Assembly (NCBI RefSeq): GCF_020564935.1
Contig: NZ_JAJCXB010000008.1
Span: forward strand, 62,001 to 126,000
From: Streptomyces pinistramenti
GTDB taxonomy: Bacteria; Actinomycetota; Actinomycetes; Streptomycetales; Streptomycetaceae
Direction of reading: 5' to 3'
DNA length: 64,000 nt
Both the position numbers and the translations under genes were made by a program. The notes below the pieces were generated by a model, which saw nothing but the letters and a program-made list of their open reading frames with translations, ran no database searches and was not told the DNA's origin. Numbering within the stretch: the stretch's first letter is position 1; each line of letters starts with the position of its first letter. Of the stretch, positions 17,342 to 26,458 are shown in pieces.

Positions 17342-19881
17342 GCACCTCCACCTCCCCGCACACGGCGGGGACCAAGGCGATACCCGTGCCCGGGACACTC
17401 AGCCACCGGCAGATCCTCACCATCCTCAGCGGCCTGATGCTGGGGATGTTTCTCGCCGCGCTCGACCAGACCATCGTCAGCACGTCCATCAGGACCATCG
17501 CCGACGATCTGCACGGCCTGAGCCAGCAGGCATGGGCCACCACGGCGTACCTGATCACCTCGACGATCGCCACGCCGCTCTACGGCAAGCTGTCCGACCT
17601 GCACGGCCGCAAGCCGTACTACCTGGCGGCGATCAGCATCTTCGTCGTGGGTTCGGTGCTGTGCACCTTCTCCACCTCGATGACCGAACTGGCGTCGTTC
17701 CGCGCCCTGCAGGGCCTGGGTGCCGGCGGTCTGATGTCGCTGGCCCTGGCGATCATCGGTGACATCGTGCCGCCCCGTGAGAGGGCGCGGTACCAGGGCT
17801 ACATGCTGGGCACCTTCGCCACCTCCAGCGTCGCGGGACCGCTGATCGGCGGGGCGCTGGCCGGGCAGGACCACCTGCTGGGCATCACGGGCTGGCGCTG
17901 GGTCTTCCTCGTCAACGTGCCGATCGGCATCATCGCGCTGTTCGTCGTCGCCAAGGTCCTGAACATTCCGCACACCCGTCGTGACCACCGCATCGACTGG
18001 TGGGGAGCGCTCACCATCGCTGTGGGTGTCGTCCCGCTGCTGCTCGTCGCCGAGCAGGGCCGGGAGTGGGGCTGGGGGTCGACCGCTTCGGTCACCTGTT
18101 ACGTCGTCGGGGCCGTCGGCATCGTCGCCTGGATCTTCGTGGAACGGTGGATCGGCGACGACGCGCTGATCCCGATGCGGCTGTTCCGTAACGGCACGTT
18201 CAGCATGACCAGCCTGCTGTCCGTGCTGATCGGCATGGGCATGTTCGGCGGGATGCTGATGATCCCGCAGTACCTCCAGATCGTGAAGGGCGCCAGTCCC
18301 ACCAAGTCGGGCCTGGAAATGCTGCCGTTGATGGCGGGCATGATGATCGCCTCGATCGCCTCCGGCCAGATCACCTCCAAGACCGGCCGGTACAAGATCT
18401 TCCCGATCATCGGTACCGCGTTGATGGTCGCCGCGATGCTGCTGTTCCACTTCCAGGTCCAGTGGGACACCCCGCTCTGGGAGACGATGGTCTACATGCT
18501 CGTCTTCGGCCTCGGCCTGGGCGGCTGCATGCAGACGCTGGTGCTCGCCGTGCAGAACGCGGTGCCGCCGCGGGACATGGGTGTGGCGACCGCCTCCTCG
18601 ACGTTCTTCCGTCAGATGGGCGCCACCGCCGGTACCGCGATCTTCCTGTCGGTGCTGTTCAGCACCGTCGGCGACAAGATCTCCTCGGCGTTCAGGTCGG
18701 CCGCGCAGACGGAGCGTTTCCAGGCCGCGCTGCACGACCCCGCCGTGCTGCACGACCCCGCCAGCAAGCCGGTCCTCGACATGCTCAAGAACACCGGCGG
18801 CGGCAGCTCGTCCGGAGTGCTCAGCGACTCGTCGTTCATCCAGCACCTCGACCCGCGGCTGGCCGAGCCGTTCAAGCAGGGCTTCGCCGACTCGATGCAC
18901 ACCGTCTTCCTGATGGGTGCGATCGTCGTCGCGCTGGCCTTCCTGCTGGTGCTGTTCATCAAGGAGGTACCGCTGCGGCAGATCTCCGGACTCCAGGCGC
19001 GCGCCCAGGCCGACGCCGAGGACGCCGGGGAGGCAACTCCGGCTGCCGCCGCTGCCGTTCCTCCGGGCCTCGTCGACGCCGAGCCCAGCGCTGCGGCGCC
19101 CGCGTCCGGCGCCACCGGCCCGCTCATCCAGGGAACGGTGCAGGACGGCACCGGCAGCCCCTTGGCGCAGGCCGTGGTCACCCTCATCGACATCGGCGGC
19201 CGGCAGCTCGGGCGCGCATCGACCGGGCCCGACGGCGGCTACGCGCTGCCCGCTGCGGGCCCCGGCACGTACGTGCTGATCGGCTCGGCGGGCTCCCGGC
19301 AGCCGCAGGCCGTGACCGTTGTGGTGGCGGACGAGCCGGTGCGGTTCGATCTGGCGCTCAGCGGGGCGGCCGGGCTGGCCGGCGAGGTCCGCGCGGAGCA
19401 GGGCGACACCCCGGTGCCCGGTGCGCTGGTCGTCGCCACCGATGTGCGGGGCGAGGTCGTGGCCTCGGGAGTGGCAGGCGAGGACGGCGGATTCGTCTTC
19501 GGCGAGCTGGCACCGGGCAGCTACACGCTCGCGGTCAGCGCCGAGAGCCACCGCCCCGCCGCCCTCCAGGTGGAGGCCGCTTCCGGTACCCGCAACTGGT
19601 ACGAGATCCGGCTGACACCGGGTGCCCGGATCCGCGGCGTCGTACGGACGGCCCGCAGCGGCCCGGTCAACGACGCGCGGGTGACGCTCCTCGACCCGGC
19701 GGGCAATGTGGTGGGCACCTCCACCACCGGCGGTGACGGCGAGTACATCTTCACCGACCTCGACCGCGGTGCGTACACGGTGATCGCCAGCGGCTACCCG
19801 CCGGTCGCGGTGCCACTGCGGGTGGACCAGGCAGGCCAGGCCGAGTTCGACATCGACCTCGGGCACGACACGGCGCAGTGA
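17338..19881 (+). CDS. DHA2-type MFS exporter with three C-terminal Ig-like (carboxypeptidase-regulatory) domains
   Basis: An 847-residue protein. Residues about 20-545 form a 14-helix EmrB/QacA-type drug:H+ antiporter: LAALDQTIVSTSIRTIADDL (motif D1/C region), GKLSDLHGRKPYYLAAI (motif A), GPLIGGALAG (motif C) and a large loop around 440-500. After a Pro/Ala-rich linker (about 555-590) follow three roughly 85-residue beta-sandwich repeats of the carboxypeptidase regulatory/CNA-B kind: GTVQDGTGSPLAQAVVTLID, GEVRAEQGDTPVPGALVVA and GVVRTARSGPVNDARVTLLD. Ordinary DHA2 pumps end near residue 550. The extra domains probably face the cytoplasm if the helix count is 14. It is translationally coupled to the MarR gene. 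Confidence 0.88.
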   Translation: MSTSTSPHTAGTKAIPVPGTLSHRQILTILSGLMLGMFLAALDQTIVSTSIRTIADDLHGLSQQAWATTAYLITSTIATPLYGKLSDLHGRKPYYLAAISIFVVGSVLCTFSTSMTELASFRALQGLGAGGLMSLALAIIGDIVPPRERARYQGYMLGTFATSSVAGPLIGGALAGQDHLLGITGWRWVFLVNVPIGIIALFVVAKVLNIPHTRRDHRIDWWGALTIAVGVVPLLLVAEQGREWGWGSTASVTCYVVGAVGIVAWIFVERWIGDDALIPMRLFRNGTFSMTSLLSVLIGMGMFGGMLMIPQYLQIVKGASPTKSGLEMLPLMAGMMIASIASGQITSKTGRYKIFPIIGTALMVAAMLLFHFQVQWDTPLWETMVYMLVFGLGLGGCMQTLVLAVQNAVPPRDMGVATASSTFFRQMGATAGTAIFLSVLFSTVGDKISSAFRSAAQTERFQAALHDPAVLHDPASKPVLDMLKNTGGGSSSGVLSDSSFIQHLDPRLAEPFKQGFADSMHTVFLMGAIVVALAFLLVLFIKEVPLRQISGLQARAQADAEDAGEATPAAAAAVPPGLVDAEPSAAAPASGATGPLIQGTVQDGTGSPLAQAVVTLIDIGGRQLGRASTGPDGGYALPAAGPGTYVLIGSAGSRQPQAVTVVVADEPVRFDLALSGAAGLAGEVRAEQGDTPVPGALVVATDVRGEVVASGVAGEDGGFVFGELAPGSYTLAVSAESHRPAALQVEAASGTRNWYEIRLTPGARIRGVVRTARSGPVNDARVTLLDPAGNVVGTSTTGGDGEYIFTDLDRGAYTVIASGYPPVAVPLRVDQAGQAEFDIDLGHDTAQ

Positions 19882-19913
19882 CGCGCCGCCGCCTCGTGCG
19901 GCGCCGCGTGGGA

Positions 19914-19943
19914 AGGGCCCGGCTCCTGGGAGCCGGGCCCTTT
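19914..19943 (+). terminator. rho-independent terminator after the exporter gene
   Basis: GGGCCCGGCTCC (19915-19926) pairs with GGAGCCGGGCCC (19929-19940), giving at least 11 bp with a tight loop, followed by TTT. It lies 33 bases after the stop codon. Confidence 0.88.
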
Positions 19944-19975
19944 GCGTCGCCCGGCCGCCGTTTCGGGCGGGCCGG

Positions 19976-20104
19976 TCAGTGCCGCCCGTGCACGGTGTCC
20001 GACGCCCCGCCGAAGAGCCGGGCCACCGCACGGAAGGGCAAGGTCACGACGGTGGCAATGGCGCCACCTATGGACCGCAGCACATCCGCGATTGCCGTCA
20101 GCAT
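19976..20104 (-). CDS. LPFR-motif small protein
   Basis: A 42-residue protein beginning MLTAIADVLRSIGGAIATVV and containing LPFRAVARLFGG. It is preceded on its own strand by a near-perfect ribosome site (AAGGAGGT, 8 bases before ATG 20104), which distinguishes it from chance ORFs. It has one amphipathic or weakly membrane-associating helix followed by a basic helix. Small proteins with this LPFR motif recur in actinomycetes and are uncharacterised. It may be a membrane-associated regulator; that is only a guess. Confidence 0.8.
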   Translation of the reverse strand: MLTAIADVLRSIGGAIATVVTLPFRAVARLFGGASDTVHGRH

Positions 20105-20236
20105 GAGCGGACCTCCTTCCCGCCTCCCGGCCGCGCCGGGCTGCGTCCTCCGCATGTTCCGGCTGCGCGGCCGATCGATGCTGCGGGTGCCCGGCAAAGG
20201 CCCGCCGAAACCAGGATTCCGCGATGGCGGGCCGGC

Positions 20237-20683
20237 TCAGGGCGTGGCCCGGTGGTCGGGATGCCCCGGTGTGCGACGGCTTTCCTTCATCTCGGCCTCG
20301 TAGAGGTGCTCCCGGCCGTCGGCGAGTTCCTGCCGCGCCCGGCGCTCGATCTCGGTGAAGGGCCGGTAGTAGGTGGCGTTGTACTCCTCGACGATCTGGA
20401 ACGTCCAGCGGCCGGGCATGACGTTGCGTCCCACCATCTCCCGCTCGATCAGGTCCGCCAGCTCCCGGTGCCCCGCCGCACGCAGTTCCTGCACGCTCCT
20501 GCCCAGCGTGAGGTCGGCGCCGCCGGTCAACTGGTGGAACTCGTAGAGATGCCCCCGTGCCCGTTCCACGGTTTCCAGGGCCTCCGACAGTGTCCCCAGT
20601 GCCTGCACGGTGGCGTCGCTGACACCTTCGGGGCGCCGGTGCCGCGCGTCCGGGCCGTCGTGGTCCTGCCTGTCTTCGCTCAT
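20237..20683 (-). CDS. conserved hypothetical protein
   Basis: A 148-residue soluble, mostly helical, charged protein. The middle (VQALGTLSEALETVERARGHLYEFHQLTGGADL) and the segment GRNVMPGRWTFQIVEEYNATYY look well conserved in character and coding quality. There is no signal peptide or membrane segment, and I recognise no catalytic motif. Similar proteins are widespread in Streptomyces without a known role. It lies 124 bases downstream of the valine operon on the same strand but is probably separately transcribed. Confidence 0.65.
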   Translation of the reverse strand: MSEDRQDHDGPDARHRRPEGVSDATVQALGTLSEALETVERARGHLYEFHQLTGGADLTLGRSVQELRAAGHRELADLIEREMVGRNVMPGRWTFQIVEEYNATYYRPFTEIERRARQELADGREHLYEAEMKESRRTPGHPDHRATP

Positions 20684-20807
20684 GTCCCTTCTGTGCCCCG
20701 GACGCCGCGGCGCCGCCTCCCCCGCACGGCCACCGGAGTGAATGCGTCCCGATGGCCCCGGGCCCGGCGGCGTGACGCGTCGGCCCGGGGCGGTGACGGG
20801 CGGGTGC

Positions 20808-21599
20808 TCATCGGTGGGTGAACTCCGGCGGGCGCTTCTCCGTGAACGCCGCCATGCCCTCCTTCTGGTCGGCCGTCGCGAACACCGCGTGGAAGAGCCG
20901 CCGTTCGAAGCGGACGCCTTCGGCCAGCGTCGTCTCGAAGGCCCGGTCGACGGCCTCCTTGGCCATCATCGCCACCGGTGCGGACATGCCGGCCACCGTC
21001 TTTGCGACGGCCAGCGCCTCGGCGAGCAATTCGTCGGCGGGCACGATCCGGGAGACGAGACCGGCCCGCTCCGCCTCTTCGGCGTCCATCGTCCGCCCGG
21101 TCAGGCACAGTTCCATCGCCTTGGCCTTGCCGACGGCGCGGGTGAGCCGCTGGGAGCCGCCGATGCCGGGGATCACCCCCAGCTTGATCTCGGGCTGGCC
21201 GAAGACCGCGGTGTCGGCGGCGAGCAGGATGTCGCAGAGCATCGCCAACTCGCAGCCGCCGCCCAGCGCGTAGCCGGAGACCGCGGCGACGGTCGGTGTG
21301 CGGAGCCTGCCGAGCCGGTCCCAGGCGGTGAACCAGTCGCTGAGGTACATGTCCATATAGCCCTGCGGGCGCATCTCCTTGATGTCTGCGCCCGCGGCGA
21401 ACGCCTTGGGGGAGCCGGTCAGGACGAGGCAGCCGATGTCCGGATCCCGGTCGAGTGCTTCCGTCGCCTCGACCACCTCGTGCATGACCTGGAGGTTGAG
21501 CGCGTTGAGGGCCTGGGGCCGGTCGAGGGTGAGGAGCGCGGTGCGGCCCCTGCGCTCGACGCGGAGGGTCTCGTACGTGGCTGGGGCGGTGTCGGTCAT
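20808..21599 (-). CDS. enoyl-CoA hydratase, last gene of the valine-degradation operon
   Basis: A 263-residue crotonase-fold enzyme. The oxyanion-hole segments [17 protein letters not shown] and [15 protein letters not shown], and the two hydratase glutamates in GCELAM and [15 protein letters not shown], are intact. It probably hydrates methacrylyl-CoA to 3-hydroxyisobutyryl-CoA, given its neighbours. ATG 21599 overlaps the stop of mmsB by four bases. A general short-chain enoyl-CoA hydratase activity is also possible, but the operon context argues for the valine role. Confidence 0.88.
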   Translation of the reverse strand: MTDTAPATYETLRVERRGRTALLTLDRPQALNALNLQVMHEVVEATEALDRDPDIGCLVLTGSPKAFAAGADIKEMRPQGYMDMYLSDWFTAWDRLGRLRTPTVAAVSGYALGGGCELAMLCDILLAADTAVFGQPEIKLGVIPGIGGSQRLTRAVGKAKAMELCLTGRTMDAEEAERAGLVSRIVPADELLAEALAVAKTVAGMSAPVAMMAKEAVDRAFETTLAEGVRFERRLFHAVFATADQKEGMAAFTEKRPPEFTHR

Positions 21600-22522
21600 G
21601 CGCCGGGTCCGTTCTCTTCGGGCTGTGCGGACGACGAGCGCTGTCTGATCGTCCGGACGATGGCGGAGAAGTCATCGGCCGCTCCGGGGCCTTCGGCGAA
21701 CTCCGCGTACAACTGGGCGGCACGCAGTCCGAGTTCGGCCTGGATGCCGCCCGCTCTGACCGCGTTGGCGGCGAGTCCGAGGTCCTTGGCCATCAGCGGG
21801 GCGGCGAATCCGGGCCGGTAGTCGTGGTTGGCGGGGCTGGCCGGGACGGGGCCCGGCACCGGGCAGTTGACGCTCAGCGCCCAGCACTGGCCGGATGCGG
21901 TGGAGGCCACGTCGAAGAGCGCCTGGTGGGACAGGCCGAGGCTCTCGCCCAGGACGAACGCCTCGCCGACCGCGATCATCGAGATGCCGAGAATCATGTT
22001 GTTGCAGATCTTCGCGGCCTGCCCGGCGCCCGCGGCGCCGCAGTGCACGGCCTTCTTTCCCATGACGGACAGCAGCGGTTCGGCCCGTGCGAACGCCTCC
22101 TCACTGCCGCCTGCCATGAAGGTGAGGGTGCCGGCCTCTGCGCCGACCACGCCGCCCGAGACCGGGGCGTCCAGGGCCGTGTGGCCGGCATCGGCCGCCG
22201 CTTCATGAGCGGCGCGGGCGTCGGCGACGTCGATGGTGGAGCAGTCGAGGAACAGCGTGCCGGGGCGGGCGGCGGCGAGCAGTCCGCCGTCCTGGTAGAG
22301 GCCGAGTACGTGCCGTCCGGTGGGCAGCATGGTGAGCACCACGTCGGCCTGCGCGGCCGCTTCGACGGCGGTCGGCGCCGCTTCGACGCCGTGTTGCGCC
22401 GCGGCCGCGAGGGATGCGGGCAGCAGGTCGAAGCCGAGGACGCGGTGGCCGGCCGCGGCGAGGTTGGCGGCCATCGGGCCGCCCATGTGACCGAGCCCGA
22501 TGACGGCGATGACGGTGTTCAC
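21596..22522 (-). CDS. mmsB: 3-hydroxyisobutyrate dehydrogenase
   Basis: A 308-residue enzyme oxidising 3-hydroxyisobutyrate to methylmalonate semialdehyde with NAD. The N-terminal [19 protein letters not shown] is the Rossmann dinucleotide motif plus family signature; [19 protein letters not shown] is the substrate-binding motif; [12 protein letters not shown] carries the catalytic lysine; LMAKDLGLA closes the family pattern. The start is GTG 22522, overlapping the upstream hydrolase stop by four bases. The C-terminal 25 residues are a Ser/Gln/Glu-rich tail beyond the usual end. Confidence 0.93.
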   Translation of the reverse strand: MNTVIAVIGLGHMGGPMAANLAAAGHRVLGFDLLPASLAAAAQHGVEAAPTAVEAAAQADVVLTMLPTGRHVLGLYQDGGLLAAARPGTLFLDCSTIDVADARAAHEAAADAGHTALDAPVSGGVVGAEAGTLTFMAGGSEEAFARAEPLLSVMGKKAVHCGAAGAGQAAKICNNMILGISMIAVGEAFVLGESLGLSHQALFDVASTASGQCWALSVNCPVPGPVPASPANHDYRPGFAAPLMAKDLGLAANAVRAGGIQAELGLRAAQLYAEFAEGPGAADDFSAIVRTIRQRSSSAQPEENGPGA

Positions 22523-23601
22523 CAGGGCACCTCCTGGGGCGCGTGAGCGGCGGTGAGGGCGAGGCCGCCGGTTCCGGATGCGGTGAAGTACCGGTCCACG
22601 TCCGCCTCCGTGACCTCTTCGAGGGTGAGCGGCGACCAGCGCGGGTCGCGGTCCTTGTCGATGACCTGGGCGCGGATGCCCTCGGCCAGATCGGCGGAGC
22701 CCAGCAGGGCGCAGGCGATGCGGTACTCCTGCTCCAGGACCCGCTCCAAGGGGCCGAGCCCTGGGGCGCTGCGCAGTGCGCGCAGGGTGATCTTCAGCGC
22801 GGTGGGCGACTTGGTGCGCAGGGTGGCGGCGGCCCGCTCGGCCGTGGGCACGCCGGAGCCGAGCAGCCGGCCGTGGATCTCTTCGACGGTGTCGGCCGCG
22901 TAGCAGTGGTCGATCCAGTCCCGCGCGCCGTCGAGCACGCCGGCCGGCGGTTCGGCGACGTACCGCGGCAGGACCTCGTGCACCGGCGCGCCGGCCAGGT
23001 CTGCGCGCAGGCCGGGCAGCCGGTCCGCCGGGACGAAGTGGTCGGCGAGCCCGCACAGCAGGGCGTCGGCGGCGCCGACCGGCGTGCCGGTGAGGGCGAG
23101 GTGGGTACCCAGCCGGCCCGGGGCCAGCGCCAGCAGGTAAGTGCCACCGACGTCAGGGACGAAGCCGATGCCGGTCTCGGGCATGGCGATCCGGGAGCGT
23201 TCGGTGACGATCCGTACGATGCCGTGCGCGGAGATCCCGACGCCGCCGCCCATCACGATGCCGTCCATGAGGGCCACATACGGCTTGGGGTAGCGGGCGA
23301 TGCGGGCGTTGAGGCGGTATTCGTCGCGCCAGAATCCGGCCGATGCGGTGCCGCCGGTGCGCGCGTCGTCGTGGATGGCGCGGATGTCGCCACCCGCGCA
23401 CAGGCCGCGGTCGCCGGCCCCGCTGATCACGACCGTCTCGATCGCCGGGTCCTTCTCCCAGGCGGTGAGGGCGTCGTCGATGCGGCCGACCATGTCGTGG
23501 GTGAGGGAGTTGAGGGCCTTGGGGCGGTTGAGGACGAGGTATCCGGCCCGCCCTTCGGTGTGCAGCAGGACGGTGTCGTCCGGGTGGGGTTCGCGGGTCA
23601 T
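22519..23601 (-). CDS. 3-hydroxyisobutyryl-CoA hydrolase (crotonase family)
   Basis: A 360-residue crotonase-fold enzyme. Length and motifs match 3-hydroxyisobutyryl-CoA hydrolase rather than a hydratase: LNRPKALNSLTHDMV, GAGDRGLCAGGDIRAIH, MDGIVMGGGVGISAHG, MPETGIGFVPDVGGTYLLA, and the C-terminal helical part with KSPTALKITLRAL and EYRIACALL. It releases free 3-hydroxyisobutyrate for mmsB. Both ends overlap neighbours by four bases, so translation is coupled. Confidence 0.91.
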   Translation of the reverse strand: MTREPHPDDTVLLHTEGRAGYLVLNRPKALNSLTHDMVGRIDDALTAWEKDPAIETVVISGAGDRGLCAGGDIRAIHDDARTGGTASAGFWRDEYRLNARIARYPKPYVALMDGIVMGGGVGISAHGIVRIVTERSRIAMPETGIGFVPDVGGTYLLALAPGRLGTHLALTGTPVGAADALLCGLADHFVPADRLPGLRADLAGAPVHEVLPRYVAEPPAGVLDGARDWIDHCYAADTVEEIHGRLLGSGVPTAERAAATLRTKSPTALKITLRALRSAPGLGPLERVLEQEYRIACALLGSADLAEGIRAQVIDKDRDPRWSPLTLEEVTEADVDRYFTASGTGGLALTAAHAPQEVPW

Positions 23602-24755
23602 CGGGCGGCCCCTGTCAGGCCGCGGGCCACGATGAGGCGCATGATCTCGTTGGTTCCTTCCAGGATTTGGTGGACACGGAGGTCCCGGACGATCTTCTCG
23701 ATGCCGTATTCGGCCAAGTAGCCGTATCCGCCGTGGAGTTGAAGTGCCCGGTCGGCAACGGAGTAGCCGGTGTCGGTGGCGAACCGCTTGGCCATCGCGC
23801 ACAGCTGGGGCGCCTGTGCGTCGCCGCGGTCCAGGGCCTGTGCGGCCTGGTGCAACAGGGCGCGGGCCGCCGACAGTTCGGTCGCCATGTCCGCGAGCCG
23901 GAACTGGAGCGCCTGCGCGTCCAGCAGCCGCGCGCCGAACGCTTCCCGGTCCGCGAGGTGGGTCAGGCTGCGCTCCAGGGCGCTCTGGGCGCCGCCGAGC
24001 GAGCAGGCCGCGATGCCGAGGCGGCCACCGTTGAGGCCGTTCATGGCGATCCGGAAGCCCTCGCCCTCCGCGCCGAGCCTGCGGCCGGCGGGGATCCGTA
24101 CGCCGTCGAGGATCACCTGGCGGGTCGGCTGCGCGTTCCAGCCCATCTTCTTCTCGTTGGGCCCGAACGACAGCCCGGGGTCGTCCCGTTCGACGAGGAA
24201 GGCGGAGATGCCGCCGGGCCCTTCGCCTCCGGTGCGGGCCATCACGAGGTACAGGCAGGAGGCGCCGGCGCCGGAGATGAACTGCTTCACGCCGGTCAGT
24301 ACGTAGCCGCCGTCGCTGTCGGGTACGGCGCGGGTGCGCAGGGCGGCGGCGTCGGAGCCCGCGCCGGGTTCGGTCAGGCAGTAGCTGGCCGGTTCGTCGA
24401 GGGTGAGCAGTCCGGGAAGCCGCCGGGCGCGCTGGGCGGCGTCGCCGTAGTGGTCGATCATCCAGGCGACCATGTTGTGGATGGAGAGGTAGCCGGCGAT
24501 GGACGGGCAGCCGGTGGCCAGCGCCTCGAAGATCAGGACGCCGTCGGCGCGGGAGAGTCCGGAGCCGCCGGATCCCTCGCGGACGTAGACGCCGCCGAGG
24601 CCGAGTCCTGCCGCCTTGCCGAGGACATCGAGCGGGAAGTGCTTGTCCTGGTCCCAGGCGACGGCGTGCGGGGCGAGGTGTTCCGCGGCGAAGTCCAGGG
24701 TGACCTGGGAAAGGGCGAGCTGGTCCGCGGTGAGAGAGCTTGTCACCGCGCTCAT
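23598..24755 (-). CDS. acyl-CoA dehydrogenase (probable isobutyryl-CoA dehydrogenase)
   Basis: A 385-residue FAD flavoenzyme. It shows the family signatures SYCLTEPGAGSDAAALRTRA, GVKQFISGAGASCLY, RIAMNGLNGGRLGIAACSLG and LHGGYGYLAEYGIEKIVRDLRVHQILEGTNEIMR. Because all other steps of the lower valine pathway are encoded beside it, isobutyryl-CoA is the likely substrate, giving methacrylyl-CoA. It starts four bases inside the end of mmsA. Electrons would pass to an ETF that is not in the window. Confidence 0.91.
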   Translation of the reverse strand: MSAVTSSLTADQLALSQVTLDFAAEHLAPHAVAWDQDKHFPLDVLGKAAGLGLGGVYVREGSGGSGLSRADGVLIFEALATGCPSIAGYLSIHNMVAWMIDHYGDAAQRARRLPGLLTLDEPASYCLTEPGAGSDAAALRTRAVPDSDGGYVLTGVKQFISGAGASCLYLVMARTGGEGPGGISAFLVERDDPGLSFGPNEKKMGWNAQPTRQVILDGVRIPAGRRLGAEGEGFRIAMNGLNGGRLGIAACSLGGAQSALERSLTHLADREAFGARLLDAQALQFRLADMATELSAARALLHQAAQALDRGDAQAPQLCAMAKRFATDTGYSVADRALQLHGGYGYLAEYGIEKIVRDLRVHQILEGTNEIMRLIVARGLTGAAR

Positions 24756-26251
24756 CCCATGGTCGGCAGGGTGAAGTTCGCGCTTTCCTTGACCCCTGAG
24801 GGCCAGCGCGAGGTGACGGTCTTGGTGCGGGTGTAGAAGCGGATGGCGTCCGGGCCGTGCTGGTTGAGGTCGCCGAATCCGGAACGCTTCCAGCCGCCGA
24901 AGGTGTGGTAGGCGACGGGCACCGGGATGGGGACGTTGACCCCGATCATGCCGGTCTCCACCCGGCGGGTGAAGTCCCGCGCGGTGTCGCCGTCCCGGGT
25001 GAAGATCGCGACGCCGTTGCCGTACGGGTGCTCGGTGGGCAGCCGCAGCGCCTCCTCGTAGTCGGTGGCGCGTACGACGGACAGGACGGGGCCGAAGATC
25101 TCCTCCTGGTAGATCCGCATGGCCGGGGTCACGCGGTCGAAGAGTGAGGCGCCGGCGAAGAAGCCGTTCTCGTGTCCGGGGAGGATGAAGTCGCGGCCGT
25201 CCACGACGAGTTCGGCGCCCTCCTGGACGCCGGACGCGACGTAGTCGCGGACCCGGTCGACGGCTTCCCGGCAGACCAGCGGGCCGAAGTCGGCCTGCGG
25301 GTCGTCGGATGTGCCGATGCGCAGGGAGGCGATCCGCTCCCTGAGCCGGGCGACCAGCGCGTCGGCGGTCTCCTCCCCCACCGGAACGGCGACGGAGATC
25401 GCCATGCAGCGCTCGCCCGCCGAGCCGAAGCCGGCGCCGATCAGGGCCTCGACGGCCTGGTCGAGGTCCGCGTCCGGCATCACGATCAGGTGGTTCTTGG
25501 CGCCGCCGAAGCACTGGGCGCGCTTGCCCTGTGCGGCGGCCGCGGCGTAGAGGTGCGCGGCGACGGGTGTGGAGCCGACGAAGCCGAGCGCCTGGACGCG
25601 CGGGTCCGCCACGAGGGTGTCCACCGCCTCCTTGCCGCCGTTGACGACGTTCAGCACGCCGGGCGGCAGGCCCGCCTCCAGGAAGAGTTCGGCGAGCCGC
25701 AGCGGAACGGACGGGTCGCGTTCGGACGGCTTGAGGATGAAGGAGTTGCCGCAGGCGATGGCTGGGGCGGCCTTCCAGAGCGGAATCATCGCGGGGAAGT
25801 TGAAGGGGGTGATGCCTGCGGTGACGCCGAGCGGGCGGCGCAGCGAGTGGACGTCGATGCCGCTGCCCGCGTTGTCGCTGAACTCGCCCTTGAGCAGGTG
25901 CGGGATGCCGGCCGCGAACTCGACGACCTCCAGGCCGCGTTGGATGTCGCCGTGCGCGTCGGCGACGGTCTTGCCGTGTTCGGCGGACAGCAGTCGGGCG
26001 AGGGTGTCCTTCTCGGCGTCGACGAGTTGCAGGAACCGCAGCAGGACGCGGGCGCGGCGCTGCGGGTTCCATTCGCCCCACGCCTGCTGGGCCTGTGCCG
26101 CGTCGGCGATGGCCGCCTCGGTCTCGGCGCGGTCGGCCAGCGGCGTCCTCGCCTGCACGCGGCCGGTGTTGGGGTCGTACACGTCGGCGTGGGCGCCCGA
26201 GGTTCCCGGGAGGTGCTTGCCGCCGATGAAGTGGGTCAGTTCACGGACCAT
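24752..26251 (-). CDS. mmsA: CoA-acylating methylmalonate-semialdehyde dehydrogenase
   Basis: A 499-residue aldehyde dehydrogenase that converts methylmalonate semialdehyde to propionyl-CoA. The family hallmarks are ITPFNFPAMIPLWKAAPAIACGN, the nucleotide loop GFVGSTPVA, KNHLIVMPDAD and the catalytic Cys282 in GSAGERCMAI. The C-terminal GVKESANFTLPTMG is the usual MmsA ending. It is the first gene of a five-gene coupled operon. The leader of about 200 bases between it and a cobalamin riboswitch is long, and the ribosome site before ATG 26251 is weak (GAGCAGG), as expected for a controlled start. Confidence 0.95.
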   Translation of the reverse strand: MVRELTHFIGGKHLPGTSGAHADVYDPNTGRVQARTPLADRAETEAAIADAAQAQQAWGEWNPQRRARVLLRFLQLVDAEKDTLARLLSAEHGKTVADAHGDIQRGLEVVEFAAGIPHLLKGEFSDNAGSGIDVHSLRRPLGVTAGITPFNFPAMIPLWKAAPAIACGNSFILKPSERDPSVPLRLAELFLEAGLPPGVLNVVNGGKEAVDTLVADPRVQALGFVGSTPVAAHLYAAAAAQGKRAQCFGGAKNHLIVMPDADLDQAVEALIGAGFGSAGERCMAISVAVPVGEETADALVARLRERIASLRIGTSDDPQADFGPLVCREAVDRVRDYVASGVQEGAELVVDGRDFILPGHENGFFAGASLFDRVTPAMRIYQEEIFGPVLSVVRATDYEEALRLPTEHPYGNGVAIFTRDGDTARDFTRRVETGMIGVNVPIPVPVAYHTFGGWKRSGFGDLNQHGPDAIRFYTRTKTVTSRWPSGVKESANFTLPTMG

Positions 26252-26355
26252 GGATGCCTGCTCTCGTCAGGTGAGATCCGGGGATGGCGCAGAGCGGCCC
26301 GGCGGCGCGGGTGGGCGCGGCGCGGGACCGGCAGGAACGCGGGGGCGAAGAACCG

Positions 26356-26421
26356 TCACCGGGCGGGGATTACCGCCGGGTGCGCCGGATCACCAGGGTC
26401 GTGGGTACGCACCGGTGCCAT
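26356..26421 (-). CDS. possible short leader ORF between cobalamin riboswitch and mmsA
   Basis: A 21-codon ORF, Pro/His/Arg-rich, starting at ATG 26421 with GGAG nine bases upstream. An in-frame earlier ATG at 26436 would give 26 codons. It lies in the expression platform of the riboswitch, and its end overlaps an imperfect hairpin (26357-26382). It could be a translated leader or chance. I cannot tell from one sequence. Confidence 0.25.
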   Translation of the reverse strand: MAPVRTHDPGDPAHPAVIPAR

Positions 26422-26458
26422 GCGTGTCTGCTCCATCCTCGTGGACAACACGGAACAC

